The notes beneath the pieces were generated by a model. That model saw nothing but the letters and a program-made list of their open reading frames with translations, had not been told where the DNA came from and did not search any database. A program made the position numbers and the translations under genes. From Chloroflexota bacterium (lineage in GTDB: Bacteria; Chloroflexota; Anaerolineae; CG2-30-64-16), in NCBI GenBank assembly GCA_026389845.1, contig JAPLHB010000020.1:1-42951 (forward strand): DNA of 42,951 nucleotides, in the 5' to 3' direction. Each line of letters starts with the position of its first letter. The first letter of the stretch is position 1. Shown here one piece after another: positions 31,011 through 41,681 of this stretch.

Positions 31011-31016
31011 TAGTTT

Positions 31017-31210
31017 GGCCCTAAGTCCGTACACGTTTCGCCAGCAGGAGCGCCTATGGTCTGAGCGGAGCACGCGAGTTCGCGCATACCTGGTTGGACG
31101 GGTGCAGCAACGCTGAACTCCGCGCACCAATGATCGTCGAGAGCGGCACGAGTTGCACTGTGCAGCGGGCGTCAGATGCGGGCCTCACCGCGAGGTGAGG
31201 CTTTGTATTT
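31017..31210 (+). ncRNA. Candidate ~190-nt RNA or attenuated leader of rpsU-infA
   Basis: The interval begins just after a near-consensus promoter and ends in a clear hairpin with U-rich tail (31182-31210). It has no open reading frame and contains several local pairings such as CGCGA/TCGCG (31063-31084) and GGTGC/GCACC (31101-31137). It does not match 6S, SRP or other RNAs I know well enough to name. It may be a separate small RNA or a leader that controls S21 and IF-1. Confidence 0.5.
31182..31210 (+). terminator. Intrinsic terminator or attenuator before rpsU
   Basis: GCCTCACC, GCGA tetraloop, GGTGAGGC, then TTTGTATTT. It ends 54 bp before rpsU. Confidence 0.75.
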
Positions 31211-31263
31211 AATGGTGAAACGTGATGAGACGAATTGATGGCAGGGGAAGGAGGTGAAGCGAT

Positions 31264-31476
31264 ATGGCAACCGTAACGTTGCGAGCCGGGGAATCCCAGG
31301 AGTCGTTACTGAAGCGCTTCCGCAAGGAAGTGATGAAGGAACGCATCCTGCCGACCGTGCGCAAGAAGCGCTGGTTCACATCCCCGAGCGAGCTGCGCCG
31401 GCTGAAGAAGCAGAAGGCGATCCGCAAGGCGCGTCAGGCGCAGCGGCGCCGTGAAGGCCGGGAGAGCATTCGCTGA
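31264..31476 (+). CDS. rpsU: 30S ribosomal protein S21
   Basis: A 70-residue basic protein with the S21 pattern 'ESLLKRFRKEVMKERILPTVRKKRWF' and 'KRQ..RK' type tail ('QKAIRKARQAQRRREGRES'). S21 lies at the 3' end of 16S rRNA in the 30S subunit. The start has GAAGGAGGTG before it. Co-directional with infA 31 bp downstream. Confidence 0.95.
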   Translation: MATVTLRAGESQESLLKRFRKEVMKERILPTVRKKRWFTSPSELRRLKKQKAIRKARQAQRRREGRESIR

Positions 31477-31507
31477 TCCTTGACCCCGAAGGAGAAGGTG
31501 GTCGTCC

Positions 31508-31747
31508 ATGACTAAGCAAGAAGAAAAGCTGACCCTGGAGGGGAAGGTCATCGAGTCGCTGCCCAACACCACGTTTCGCATCAAGCTCGAAAACGATTAC
31601 GAGGTGTTGGCGTACCTGTCCGGCAAGATGCGTAAGTATTACATCCGCGTCCTGCTCGGCGATCGGGTGCGCGTCGAGCTATCGCCCTATGACCTGACTC
31701 GCGGCCGAATTGTCTATCGGCACAAAGGCACCGGCGGCATGGCGTGA
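31508..31747 (+). CDS. infA: Translation initiation factor IF-1
   Basis: A 79-residue OB-fold protein ('[62 protein letters not shown]'), the full IF-1 length plus a short Gly-rich tail. It occupies the A site of the 30S subunit during initiation. ATG 31508 has AAGGAGAAGG upstream. It is the second gene of the S21 operon. Confidence 0.97.
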   Translation: MTKQEEKLTLEGKVIESLPNTTFRIKLENDYEVLAYLSGKMRKYYIRVLLGDRVRVELSPYDLTRGRIVYRHKGTGGMA

Positions 31748-31793
31748 GCCGGCCGGCCGGGCATCGGGCGTCAGCGACGACCTGACGGACTTG

Positions 31794-31820
31794 GGCGCGC
31801 CTGATAGGCGCGCCTGTTTC
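31794..31820 (+). terminator. Terminator after infA
   Basis: GGCGCGCC (31794-31801), TGATA loop, GGCGCGCC (31807-31814), then TGTTTC. Confidence 0.6.
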
Positions 31821-31857
31821 GTCATGCACTTAAGCACGCCAGGGGGTTGACAAGGCG

Positions 31858-31866
31858 TGTTATAAT
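31858..31866 (+). promoter_or_regulatory. Extended -10 promoter of the methyltransferase gene
   Basis: TGTTATAAT. A TTGACA lies only 8 bp before the TATAAT, too close for a classical -35, so an extended -10 reading is preferred. Confidence 0.5.
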
Positions 31867-31887
31867 GATAACGCAACAGCGCAAGCC

Positions 31888-31920
31888 GTAATGGGCGGTG
31901 GGCTAACCACCGCCCATTAC
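31888..31920. repeat. Perfect 14-bp inverted repeat upstream of parS
   Basis: GTAATGGGCGGTGG (31888-31901) and CCACCGCCCATTAC (31907-31920) with a 5-nt loop. A related half (CCGCCCGTTACGG) follows at 31939-31951. Possibly a stem in the leader of the methyltransferase gene. Confidence 0.7.
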
Positions 31921-31955
31921 GCGTATTAGGCGTGGCATCCGCCCGTTACGGCAGA

Positions 31956-31971
31956 TGTTTCACGTGAAACA
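31956..31971. promoter_or_regulatory. parS centromere-like site
   Basis: TGTTTCACGTGAAACA is a perfect 16-bp palindrome and fits the published ParB-binding parS consensus TGTTNCACGTGAAACA. Its last base is the A of an ATG start codon. ParB loads here and spreads to organise the origin region. Confidence 0.85.
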
Positions 31972-32909
31972 TGGGAGCTGGTTTGACGCAGCAGATCGGG
32001 CAGCAGAGTCACGCCATTTGCGACTACGAAGGTACCAGCTATCGTGCGCGGTTTTGGGAAGGCCAGGGTCGGGACTACGAAGACCTGGCCGAAAGAAACG
32101 CTCTCCGCCGGTTATTGCCCCCCCGCGGCCGGCGCTTGTTGGAAGTGGGCGCCGGATTCGGCCGCCTGGTGGACCTCTACGGAGGTTACGACCAGATCAT
32201 CCTGTTGGATTACGCCAAGTCGGGCCTGCGCGAGGCCCAGGAACGGTTAGGCCGATCCTCTCGCTTCCTATATGTCGCCGCCGACCTTTATCACTTGCCG
32301 CTTGCTCCGGCCACTTGCGACACCGTTGTCACCGTGCGCGTGCTCCATCACGTGGCAGACGTGCCGGCCGCCCTGTGCGGAATCGCCGCGACACTGCGTC
32401 CCGGCGGGAGTTACGTACTCGAATATGCAAACAAGCGCAACGTCAAGGCCATCGCCCGCTATCTTTTGGGTCGCCAGCCGTGGTCGCCGTTCGCAGTCGA
32501 GCCGTATGAGTTCGCCGCGCTGAATTTCGATTTCCATCCAGCCTGGATGGCGCGTGAATTGCGGCGCGCCGGTTTTCGGATCGAGGCCGGACGAGCCGTC
32601 TCGCATTTTCGTCATCCGTTGTTCAAGCGATTGGTCCCGGCGCCGACGTTGGCCGCGCTCGACAGCGTGATCCAGGGCGTCGGAGCAGACTGGAAGCTGT
32701 CCCCCAGCATCTTCGTCCGCGCTCAAGTCGTCGGCAGCGGCGACTTGCGGATTGCGCCATTGTTCTGCTGCCCGGCGTGTGCGGGGGGAGCGTTGGACGA
32801 GATCCCCGAGGCCCTGACGTGTCGTAATTGCGGGGCGGTCTGGGCCATCAGCGACGGCATCTACGATTTCAAGACGCCTCTACATCCTGGGGCGCGGCCA
32901 AATGCATAA
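31971..32909 (+). CDS. Class I SAM-dependent methyltransferase with C-terminal zinc ribbon
   Basis: A 312-residue protein. SAM-binding motif I is LLEVGAGFGRL (residues 56-66), followed by acidic 'ILLDYAKS', 'AADLYHLPLAP' and 'VRVLHHVADVPAAL', typical of UbiE/Coq5-like enzymes. The last 60 residues have C-x2-C...C-x2-C ('CCPACAG', 'LTCRNCGAVW'), a Trm112-like zinc ribbon. The substrate is unknown. ATG 31971 lies in parS and lacks a ribosome binding site; TTG 31983 has GGGAG 5 nt before it and is a serious alternative. Confidence 0.85.
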   Translation: MGAGLTQQIGQQSHAICDYEGTSYRARFWEGQGRDYEDLAERNALRRLLPPRGRRLLEVGAGFGRLVDLYGGYDQIILLDYAKSGLREAQERLGRSSRFLYVAADLYHLPLAPATCDTVVTVRVLHHVADVPAALCGIAATLRPGGSYVLEYANKRNVKAIARYLLGRQPWSPFAVEPYEFAALNFDFHPAWMARELRRAGFRIEAGRAVSHFRHPLFKRLVPAPTLAALDSVIQGVGADWKLSPSIFVRAQVVGSGDLRIAPLFCCPACAGGALDEIPEALTCRNCGAVWAISDGIYDFKTPLHPGARPNA

Positions 32910-32945
32910 CTGGTAACTCAGATCACGTTTTGGCGTAATGTGAGT

Positions 32946-32954
32946 TGCTATAAT
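32946..32954 (+). promoter_or_regulatory. Extended -10 promoter of rpoD
   Basis: TGCTATAAT, part of the near-palindrome TGCTATAATAGCA. No convincing -35 box. Confidence 0.55.
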
Positions 32955-33102
32955 AGCAGTGAGATAATGCTCTGACCCTACGACGCTGGAAGCCAGAAGC
33001 CAGGCTCTCGTAACTCGCCTGGAGTGCGAGGCAAGAGACCATCGGCCACCCCCACACCGTGACACTGACCATGCGCGCAGTTCGGGCCAAGGAGCGTGTG
33101 CC

Positions 33103-34320
33103 ATGACCACACCAGCCGAAGAAAAGCAATTCCGCACCGACGGCGAGTTGTCGGAAGAGATCGTCGTGCGCTCGGCCGAAGCCGCCGAACAGTTAATCAT
33201 ACTCGGCCGCGACCAGGGCTTTGTCACCTACGACGACGTTCTGAGCGTGTTCCCCGAGGCCGAGACCAACATCGAACAGCTCGAAGACCTGTTCGCCAAC
33301 CTGTTCGAGCAGGGCATTGAGATCGGCCAGTTCCGCGAAGAGGAAGAAACTCAGGAAGAGGGCGCCGAAGAAGGGGCCGAAGGGGAGCAGATTGACCTCG
33401 ATCTCGACCTGATTGACATTGACGACTCCATCAGCCTCTACCTGAAGGAGATCGGCCGCGTGCCGCTGCTGACCGCCGAGGAAGAGGTGAGCCTGGCGAA
33501 GCGGATGGAGCGCGGCAAGGATGGGCGGCAGAAGCTGACCTTGGGAGTGGATGATCCGGCCGAGCGGGAGAAGCTGCTGGGCGCCATTCGTGACGGACAG
33601 GCGGCCCAGGAACATCTCATCAAGGCCAACTCGCGGCTGGTCGTCAGCGTCGCCAAGAAATACGTCGGTCGCGGCGTACCCTTCCTCGATCTGATTCAGG
33701 AAGGCAACATCGGGCTGATCCGGGCCGTCAAGAAGTTCGACTACCGCCGCGGCTACAAGTTCAGCACCTATGCCACCTGGTGGATTCGCCAGGCGGTCAC
33801 GCGCGCCATCGCCGACCAGGGGCGCACCATCCGCGTGCCCGTACACATGTACGAGCAGATCAACCGCCTGACCCGCACCTCCCGCCAGTTGGTGCAGGAA
33901 CTCGGCCGCGACCCGACCACCGAGGAGATCGCCGACCGGTTGGGCGTGCCTCCGCGCAAGGTCGAGCAGATCATCCGCGTGTCGCAACGGCCGCTGTCGC
34001 TGGAGATGCCAGTGGGCGAGGAAGAGGATAGCTACCTGGGCGACTTCATCGAGGATGCCGAGGCCGATAGCCCAACCGACTCCGCCTCGCAGACGATGCT
34101 GCGTCAGGTCATTGACGACATCTTCGAGTCGTTGACCCCGCGCGAGGTGCGCATCTTGCAGTTGCGCTTTGGCCTGGTGGATGGCTACTCGTACACCTTA
34201 GAAGAGGTCGGCAAGAAATTCGGCGTAACCCGCGAGCGCATCCGCCAGATCGAAGCCCAGGCACTCGGCCGGCTGCGCCACCCCAGCCGCAGCCGCAAGC
34301 TGCGCGATTACCTGACGTAA
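33103..34320 (+). CDS. rpoD: RNA polymerase primary sigma factor RpoD/SigA
   Basis: A 405-residue sigma-70. The acidic N-terminal region 1.1 is present, followed by region 1.2 '[29 protein letters not shown]', region 2 with 'NLGLI'-type '[36 protein letters not shown]', region 3 and region 4.2 '[31 protein letters not shown]'. These identify the housekeeping sigma factor. ATG 33103 follows AAGGAG. It sits about 190 bp from gyrB, which is convergent. Confidence 0.98.
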   Translation: MTTPAEEKQFRTDGELSEEIVVRSAEAAEQLIILGRDQGFVTYDDVLSVFPEAETNIEQLEDLFANLFEQGIEIGQFREEEETQEEGAEEGAEGEQIDLDLDLIDIDDSISLYLKEIGRVPLLTAEEEVSLAKRMERGKDGRQKLTLGVDDPAEREKLLGAIRDGQAAQEHLIKANSRLVVSVAKKYVGRGVPFLDLIQEGNIGLIRAVKKFDYRRGYKFSTYATWWIRQAVTRAIADQGRTIRVPVHMYEQINRLTRTSRQLVQELGRDPTTEEIADRLGVPPRKVEQIIRVSQRPLSLEMPVGEEEDSYLGDFIEDAEADSPTDSASQTMLRQVIDDIFESLTPREVRILQLRFGLVDGYSYTLEEVGKKFGVTRERIRQIEAQALGRLRHPSRSRKLRDYLT

Positions 34321-34379
34321 ACGACCGACCGCAGAGGCCAGTGTGCCACGCGGTTCCGGGCATCGCTCCTCCATGAACA

Positions 34380-34411
34380 AAAGCCGCCGTCCCAATTGGG
34401 ACGGCGGCTTT
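34380..34411. terminator. Bidirectional terminator between rpoD and gyrB
   Basis: AAAGCCGCCGTCCC, AATT loop, GGGACGGCGGCTTT, a perfect 14-bp stem. The minus strand ends in TTTTGTT. It lies 59 bp after rpoD and about 100 bp from the gyrB stop. Confidence 0.85.
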
Positions 34412-34509
34412 GTGTGTATCGGATGGCTGTCGGGAAAACCAGCGGAGGCGGCTCCCACGCCGCCGGTTGCGGGCATGGGAGCCCGCTCTGCTATGATTCG
34501 GATAGACCC

Positions 34510-37606
<3,097 letters not shown>

Positions 37607-37683
37607 CGGCTTATTGTACCACAAAATGGGCCATCGGACTAAAAAAGGGTTGACGCGCCTTGCCCGCTGAGGTAGAATCATTG

Positions 37684-37909
37684 ACGGACGACGAACGACG
37701 AACGACGAACGACGAACGACGCAGCACGCAACACGCAACACGCAACACGCAGCACGCAACACGCAACACGCAACACGCAGCACGCAGAACGCAACACGCA
37801 GCACGCAGCACGCAGCACGCAGCACGCAGCACGCAGCACGCAGCACGCAGCACGCAGCACGCAACACGCAGCACGCAGCACGCAACACGCAACACGCAAC
37901 ACGCAACAC
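37684..37909. repeat. Long heptanucleotide array
   Basis: GACGAAC units (37688-37720) then 27 units of GCAGCAC/GCAACAC (37721-37909). The period is exactly 7 bp. On the minus strand it translates to a Cys/Leu/Arg/Ala repeat in several frames, with no biological meaning expected. It starts 5 bp beyond the heme o synthase stop codon. Confidence 0.95.
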
Positions 37910-37914
37910 GCCGG

Positions 37915-38799
37915 TCACACCGCCACAATCACCATCGCGCCGAGCATGTAGAGCGACGCGAACTTGAACAGGGCGAAGTTCAGCCGGTCGGAGGGCCGGG
38001 CCAGGGTGGCGACCGCCAGGCCCACGAGTGCCGCGTTCAGCGCCATCAACACGCGCAGCGATGCGGCTGGCACGCAGACGAGCACTGCGGCGGCGGTCAT
38101 GGCAGCCGCTGCGGCCAGGGCCGACACCGCGATGATCGCCCGCGTGGCCCGGAAACCGTAGGCCGCGGGGAAGGTGGGCACGCCGGCCGCGCAGTAATCG
38201 CCGTGGCAGCGCATACTGAGCGTCATAATGTGTGTCGGAATCCAGCAGAGCACGCCCAACGCCAACAACACACCTACCGCATCCACCTGCCCCACGGCCA
38301 ACACGCGCCCGGCCAGCACCGGCATCCCACCCGAAAGCCCGCCGATCAGGATCGCATAGGGCGTCCGGCGCTTGAGCCAGACCGTGTAGACGACCACGTC
38401 GAAGAAAAGCCCGGCGAAGACGACCGCGGCGTAGAGCGGGGCCAGCGCCAGCGCCCAGCCGACCCCCAACGCGGCCAACGTCCCGCCGAAGAGCACCACC
38501 TCCCGCAGGCTGATCTGGCCGGACGGCAGCGGACGGCAGGCGGTGCGGGCCATGCGGCCGTCAATGTCGCGGTCGTAGGCCATGTTCAGCACTGTGCTCC
38601 CACTGATCGCCAGGAAGAGGCTCCCCGCCGCTGCCAGCGCCGCCGGCCACGCGGTCAGCCCGTGCGCGCTGACGAACCCCGCCAGCCCGGTGAGCAGCAG
38701 CAGGGCGGTTTGGAGGCTTTTGATGAGCGCGAGGTAACGACGTAGTCCGTACGGCGTACTGCGTATTGCGTATTGCGTGTTCCGTGGTGCGTATCGCAT
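37915..38799 (-). CDS. ctaB: Protoheme IX farnesyltransferase (heme o synthase)
   Basis: About 294 residues in nine hydrophobic segments of the UbiA prenyltransferase fold. The prenyl-diphosphate motif 'NMAYDRDIDGRMARTACRPLPSG' and the loop 'WIPTHIMTLSMR..YCAAGVPTFP' identify CtaB, which farnesylates heme b to heme o for heme-copper oxidases. N-terminal codons 38748-38799 are heptanucleotide repeat, so the first ~18 residues may be recently gained. Starts at 38826 or 38799 are possible; neither has a good ribosome binding site. It is the last gene of the oxidase-like operon. Confidence 0.87.
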   Translation of the reverse strand: MRYAPRNTQYAIRSTPYGLRRYLALIKSLQTALLLLTGLAGFVSAHGLTAWPAALAAAGSLFLAISGSTVLNMAYDRDIDGRMARTACRPLPSGQISLREVVLFGGTLAALGVGWALALAPLYAAVVFAGLFFDVVVYTVWLKRRTPYAILIGGLSGGMPVLAGRVLAVGQVDAVGVLLALGVLCWIPTHIMTLSMRCHGDYCAAGVPTFPAAYGFRATRAIIAVSALAAAAAMTAAAVLVCVPAASLRVLMALNAALVGLAVATLARPSDRLNFALFKFASLYMLGAMVIVAV

Positions 38800-38803
38800 C
38801 GCC
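38748..38803. repeat. Heptanucleotide tract at the 5' end of ctaB
   Basis: TACTGCG TATTGCG TATTGCG TGTTCCG TGGTGCG TATCGCA units. Nearby 38829-38862 shows an 8-bp period (TGTCTACC). Confidence 0.75.
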
Positions 38804-38866
38804 TGTAGCCCCCAACGCATCGGCATCCCTTGTCTACCTGTCTACCTGTCTACTTGTCTACTCATA

Positions 38867-39808
38867 CTATCGCGCGCACCGGAACCCCACGCTTGGGCTG
38901 GCGTAAACCGGCGTGACGCTGTTGCGCGTCCAGACGCGCAGGCTGTAGCCGTAATCGCCCTTGCTCCCCCCGCGCAAATAGCGATAGTGAACCCCTTCGT
39001 ACACGTCACTCGTCCACTGCCAGACGTTGCCGGCCATGTCGTAAAGGCCGTAGGGGCTGGGCGAGTCGAGCGTCTGATAGCCGTCGTAGGTCTTGCCGTT
39101 GTAGAAGCCGACCGGCGTCGTGTCGCCCTGGCTGCCGATGAGCTTCTCGAACGGGTCGCGGCTCGAATAGAAGTTGGCGCTGTTGCGCGCGATCTCGTCG
39201 CCCCAGGGGAAAGGGCGATTGTCTGTGCCGCGGGCAGCCTTCTCCCACTCGGTCTCCGATGGTAGCCGCCAGCCATAGAAGTCGCAGTAGGCCGTGGCGC
39301 CGAACCAGGTAACAACGGTCATCGGATGGGCTTCGTAGCCCGGCTTGACCGCGAAAGCCTTGCCATCGAAAGTCAGCCGCAGGCTCGGATCCTTGAGTGG
39401 GATGTGCAGCCAGTCGCCTGCCTCGATCTTCTCCTCGTGCTTGTGGCCGTGGAAGACGTCGCCGCCGTAGTAGCCCACCACCTGGTCGCCGGCGAGCTTG
39501 ATCGTGCCCTTCGTCAGCGCCGCGTTGAGGTAACGTGCGTAACGCGCGTTGGTCACATCTGTGACCATCACCTCGTAGGGCTGGCTAACGATGACCTTCT
39601 CCTCGTGCTGTCCGGAAAGAAACTCGCCTGCCGGCACCGTGGCCCACGCGTCGGGATTAACGCCGGTATCGAAGGTGGCAGGCGCAACCGGCGCGCCGCT
39701 GGCAGCCATGACACATCCCCCCAGCCCAAGCGCCGACAGACATAGCAGCGCCACGAGCAATACCGTCTTTCGTCCTTCGTCTTTCGTCCTTCGTCCTCCG
39801 CCCGTCAT
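38867..39808 (-). CDS. Lipoprotein with formylglycine-generating-enzyme (SUMF1) fold
   Basis: A 313-residue protein. After a basic start encoded by heptanucleotide repeat, a signal peptide with lipobox LGGC (C32) predicts a lipoprotein. The mature part has the SUMF1 pattern: 'VPAGEFLSG', 'VMVTDVTNARYARYL', 'HPMTVVTWFGATAYCDFYGWRLPSETEWEKAARG', 'FPWGDE', 'GLYDMAGNVWQWTSDVY', 'YLRGGSKGD', 'SVGFRCAR'. The true formylglycine enzyme cysteines are not obvious. It overlaps the upstream gene (ATGA) and may help assemble or carry an electron-transfer protein. Confidence 0.88.
   Translation of the reverse strand: MTGGGRRTKDEGRKTVLLVALLCLSALGLGGCVMAASGAPVAPATFDTGVNPDAWATVPAGEFLSGQHEEKVIVSQPYEVMVTDVTNARYARYLNAALTKGTIKLAGDQVVGYYGGDVFHGHKHEEKIEAGDWLHIPLKDPSLRLTFDGKAFAVKPGYEAHPMTVVTWFGATAYCDFYGWRLPSETEWEKAARGTDNRPFPWGDEIARNSANFYSSRDPFEKLIGSQGDTTPVGFYNGKTYDGYQTLDSPSPYGLYDMAGNVWQWTSDVYEGVHYRYLRGGSKGDYGYSLRVWTRNSVTPVYASPSVGFRCAR
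39766..39799. repeat. Heptanucleotide tract in the lipoprotein 5' region
   Basis: CGTCTTT CGTCCTT CGTCTTT CGTCCTT CGTCCTC, in the first codons of the lipoprotein gene. Confidence 0.8.
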
Positions 39809-41265
39809 CGCGCCACCTCCGCCTCTTCGGCCCACCGCCCGTTGCGCCGGAACAGATCCACCAGCCGCCAGACCATCAGCGCGGCCAACGCGATCAACAC
39901 CGTGCAGAGCGCGGCGTCCGTCACCAGCATGGTGAGGTTCACCAACGGCTGCTGGCTGGCCTCGGTCACGTAAAGGCGCTTGGTCTCGAAGAGTGACACC
40001 GCGGCGAACGCAATGTCCGACGCGACGATCACGATCCAACCGAACCACTGCCGCGCCTTGCCCCGCAGCCCGGCCAGGTCGGCGTAGAGCAGCAGGATGA
40101 TCGTGGCGATGATCCCGGCCAGAATGTGCCAATGCCCGGTCAGCCCCACCTGCTCCTCGCGCAGCGGCCACTGGCGGATGACCTTGTCCAGCCGGATCGC
40201 CATGAAGATGCCGATGGCGGTCACGACGAAGTTCATGTAGACCATCTGCCACAGCCCGCCGAAACGCAGCGGATCGTGCAGCAGCGCGGCCAGCACCTGG
40301 CCGCGGCTGGGGCGGCTGATCCCCTGGACAGCCAGTCGCGCCCGCGCGATCTTGCGCCAGCCGAAGTAGACCAGCAGCCACGAGCCGATCAGCACCGGGA
40401 AGGAGCCGACGTTGATGATGATGTGGGCGATCACCTCGAACGGCACCACCGCCCACACGCCGCCGGTGATGATGAGCGTGCCCACAATCATCAGCGGCAT
40501 GGCGATCTTGTGCAGCCGGCCCTTGAAGTCGAAGTAGCGGCTCAGGATCAGCGTCAGCGCGACCGCGATCAGCGCCAGCATGATGTGGAGGTGGCCGATG
40601 ACCGCCAGTTGCAGCGACGCCTTGAACGGCTCGCGGACGATTTCTTCGGCCAGGAAGGTCTCCTGCCCACGGCCCCAGAGCGACCCGGGCACCGCGCCGA
40701 AGATGGCCGAGCCGAGCGTGGCGACCGCCATCGCAAAGAACGCCACGCGCTCCAGATCAACGCCGCCCCTTGTGTGGGCGTAGTCCGGGTCGGTGACGTG
40801 ATATTCTTTGCGCCATGGCCACAGCGCGGCCGCCAGCATCACCCCGGCGAAGAAGACCAGCGATTGGCCGAAGATAAAGAGGCCGTGGAAGACGAAGTTG
40901 TGGCCGAAATAGCCGAACCAGAGGCCGAAGATCAGCGAGACGATATAGCCGACGGTGATCGTAGCGTTGATGTTCGCCTGCTGCTGGGGCTTCATCGGTA
41001 CCAGCGCGGTGATCAGATAGGTTTCGATGGCGACGACGGCCATCGCGATGGTGTGGTAGAGCAGAATGATGCGGCCCTCACGCTCGGCCTCGACCAGCCG
41101 CATCCCATAGAGCCGGATCGCGACGTCGCTCACGCCCCACTCCTTCAGCGGTCCGGAAAGCATCCCCCAGACGGCCGTGACGATGGAGATCAGCGCGATG
41201 GCGACGAGGATGAGCCCCTTGGTGGAACGAAAGAGGTAGTTAAAACGGGCTTGGATGGCTTGCAT
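39805..41265 (-). CDS. Histidine-rich 12-span membrane protein, divergent oxidase-like
   Basis: A 486-residue protein with about twelve membrane segments. Histidines occur in or next to them: H71, H122, H127, H225-x-H227, H281, H378-x-H380. This resembles heme-copper oxidase subunit I / NorB relatives but lacks the usual HPEVY and double-His signature, so copper binding is doubtful. A heme-binding membrane protein is the best guess, supported by ctaB downstream. ATG 41265 has GGAGG upstream. The stop overlaps the next start by ATGA. Confidence 0.72.
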   Translation of the reverse strand: MQAIQARFNYLFRSTKGLILVAIALISIVTAVWGMLSGPLKEWGVSDVAIRLYGMRLVEAEREGRIILLYHTIAMAVVAIETYLITALVPMKPQQQANINATITVGYIVSLIFGLWFGYFGHNFVFHGLFIFGQSLVFFAGVMLAAALWPWRKEYHVTDPDYAHTRGGVDLERVAFFAMAVATLGSAIFGAVPGSLWGRGQETFLAEEIVREPFKASLQLAVIGHLHIMLALIAVALTLILSRYFDFKGRLHKIAMPLMIVGTLIITGGVWAVVPFEVIAHIIINVGSFPVLIGSWLLVYFGWRKIARARLAVQGISRPSRGQVLAALLHDPLRFGGLWQMVYMNFVVTAIGIFMAIRLDKVIRQWPLREEQVGLTGHWHILAGIIATIILLLYADLAGLRGKARQWFGWIVIVASDIAFAAVSLFETKRLYVTEASQQPLVNLTMLVTDAALCTVLIALAALMVWRLVDLFRRNGRWAEEAEVAR

Positions 41266-41681
41266 GGCCCCTCCGCGTTGGGTATTGGCCGGCACGACCC
41301 CTGCGGGTGAAAAGCGCCTGACTGGACTAGAGGCTTTAGCCGGTCTGCTGGACAGCGGCAGAAACCGGCTGAAGCCTCCAATCCGGAGCCGCCGGGCATT
41401 TTTCAGGGCAGGATGCTCCGCCAGGTCTGAACGATTACCTCGACACGATCAGAATACGCGTCATCGTTACGAATACCACAACTTCGCCCGGAAGTCATTG
41501 ACTTTTGTTATCTGACAGGAGTTACGCAGACGAGATCTTTTGGGCCGCGGATTTCACGGATTAACACGGATGGTTGTACGGAATCCGCGCCAATCCGTGT
41601 ATTCCGCGGCAGAAACTTGGCAGACTGTGTAAGTCTTGTTATCTGAGGAATACTGAGGGGACGCAGGCCCTGAGCATCCGG
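41266..41681. other. Intergenic region with two inverted repeats
   Basis: No gene seen. GAGGCTTTAGCCGGT (41330-41344) pairs with ACCGGCTGAAGCCTC (41364-41378). GCCGCGGATTTCACGGATT (41544-41562) pairs with AATCCGTGTATTCCGCGGC (41592-41610), 17 of 19 positions. CTTTTGTTATCTGA-like words occur at about 41502 and 41634. Confidence 0.7.

Larger units (their letters stand above)
30429..31016. other. Non-coding region with nested palindromes and operator-like repeats
   Basis: No credible gene in about 590 bp. It holds a nested inverted repeat (30584-30770) and paired 21-bp repeats (30855-30920), both listed separately. Confidence 0.7.

Noticed and set aside
31017..31181. 6S, SRP or tmRNA
   Set aside because: I could not find the required conserved motifs or end pairing, so the RNA is left unnamed.
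31847..31866. TTGACA with TATAAT as a classical promoter
   Set aside because: The spacer is only 8 bp; an extended -10 reading is kept instead.
37684..37909. Possible CRISPR array
   Set aside because: The units are 7 bp with no unique spacers between longer repeats.
37611..37928. Cys/Leu/Arg-rich open frames on the minus strand
   Set aside because: They are translations of the 7-bp repeats (21 bp gives 7 codons), readable in more than one frame.
39809..40456. Long N-terminal extension of the lipoprotein frame
   Set aside because: It is the shadow of the oxidase-like gene; the lipobox and ribosome binding site point to 39808.
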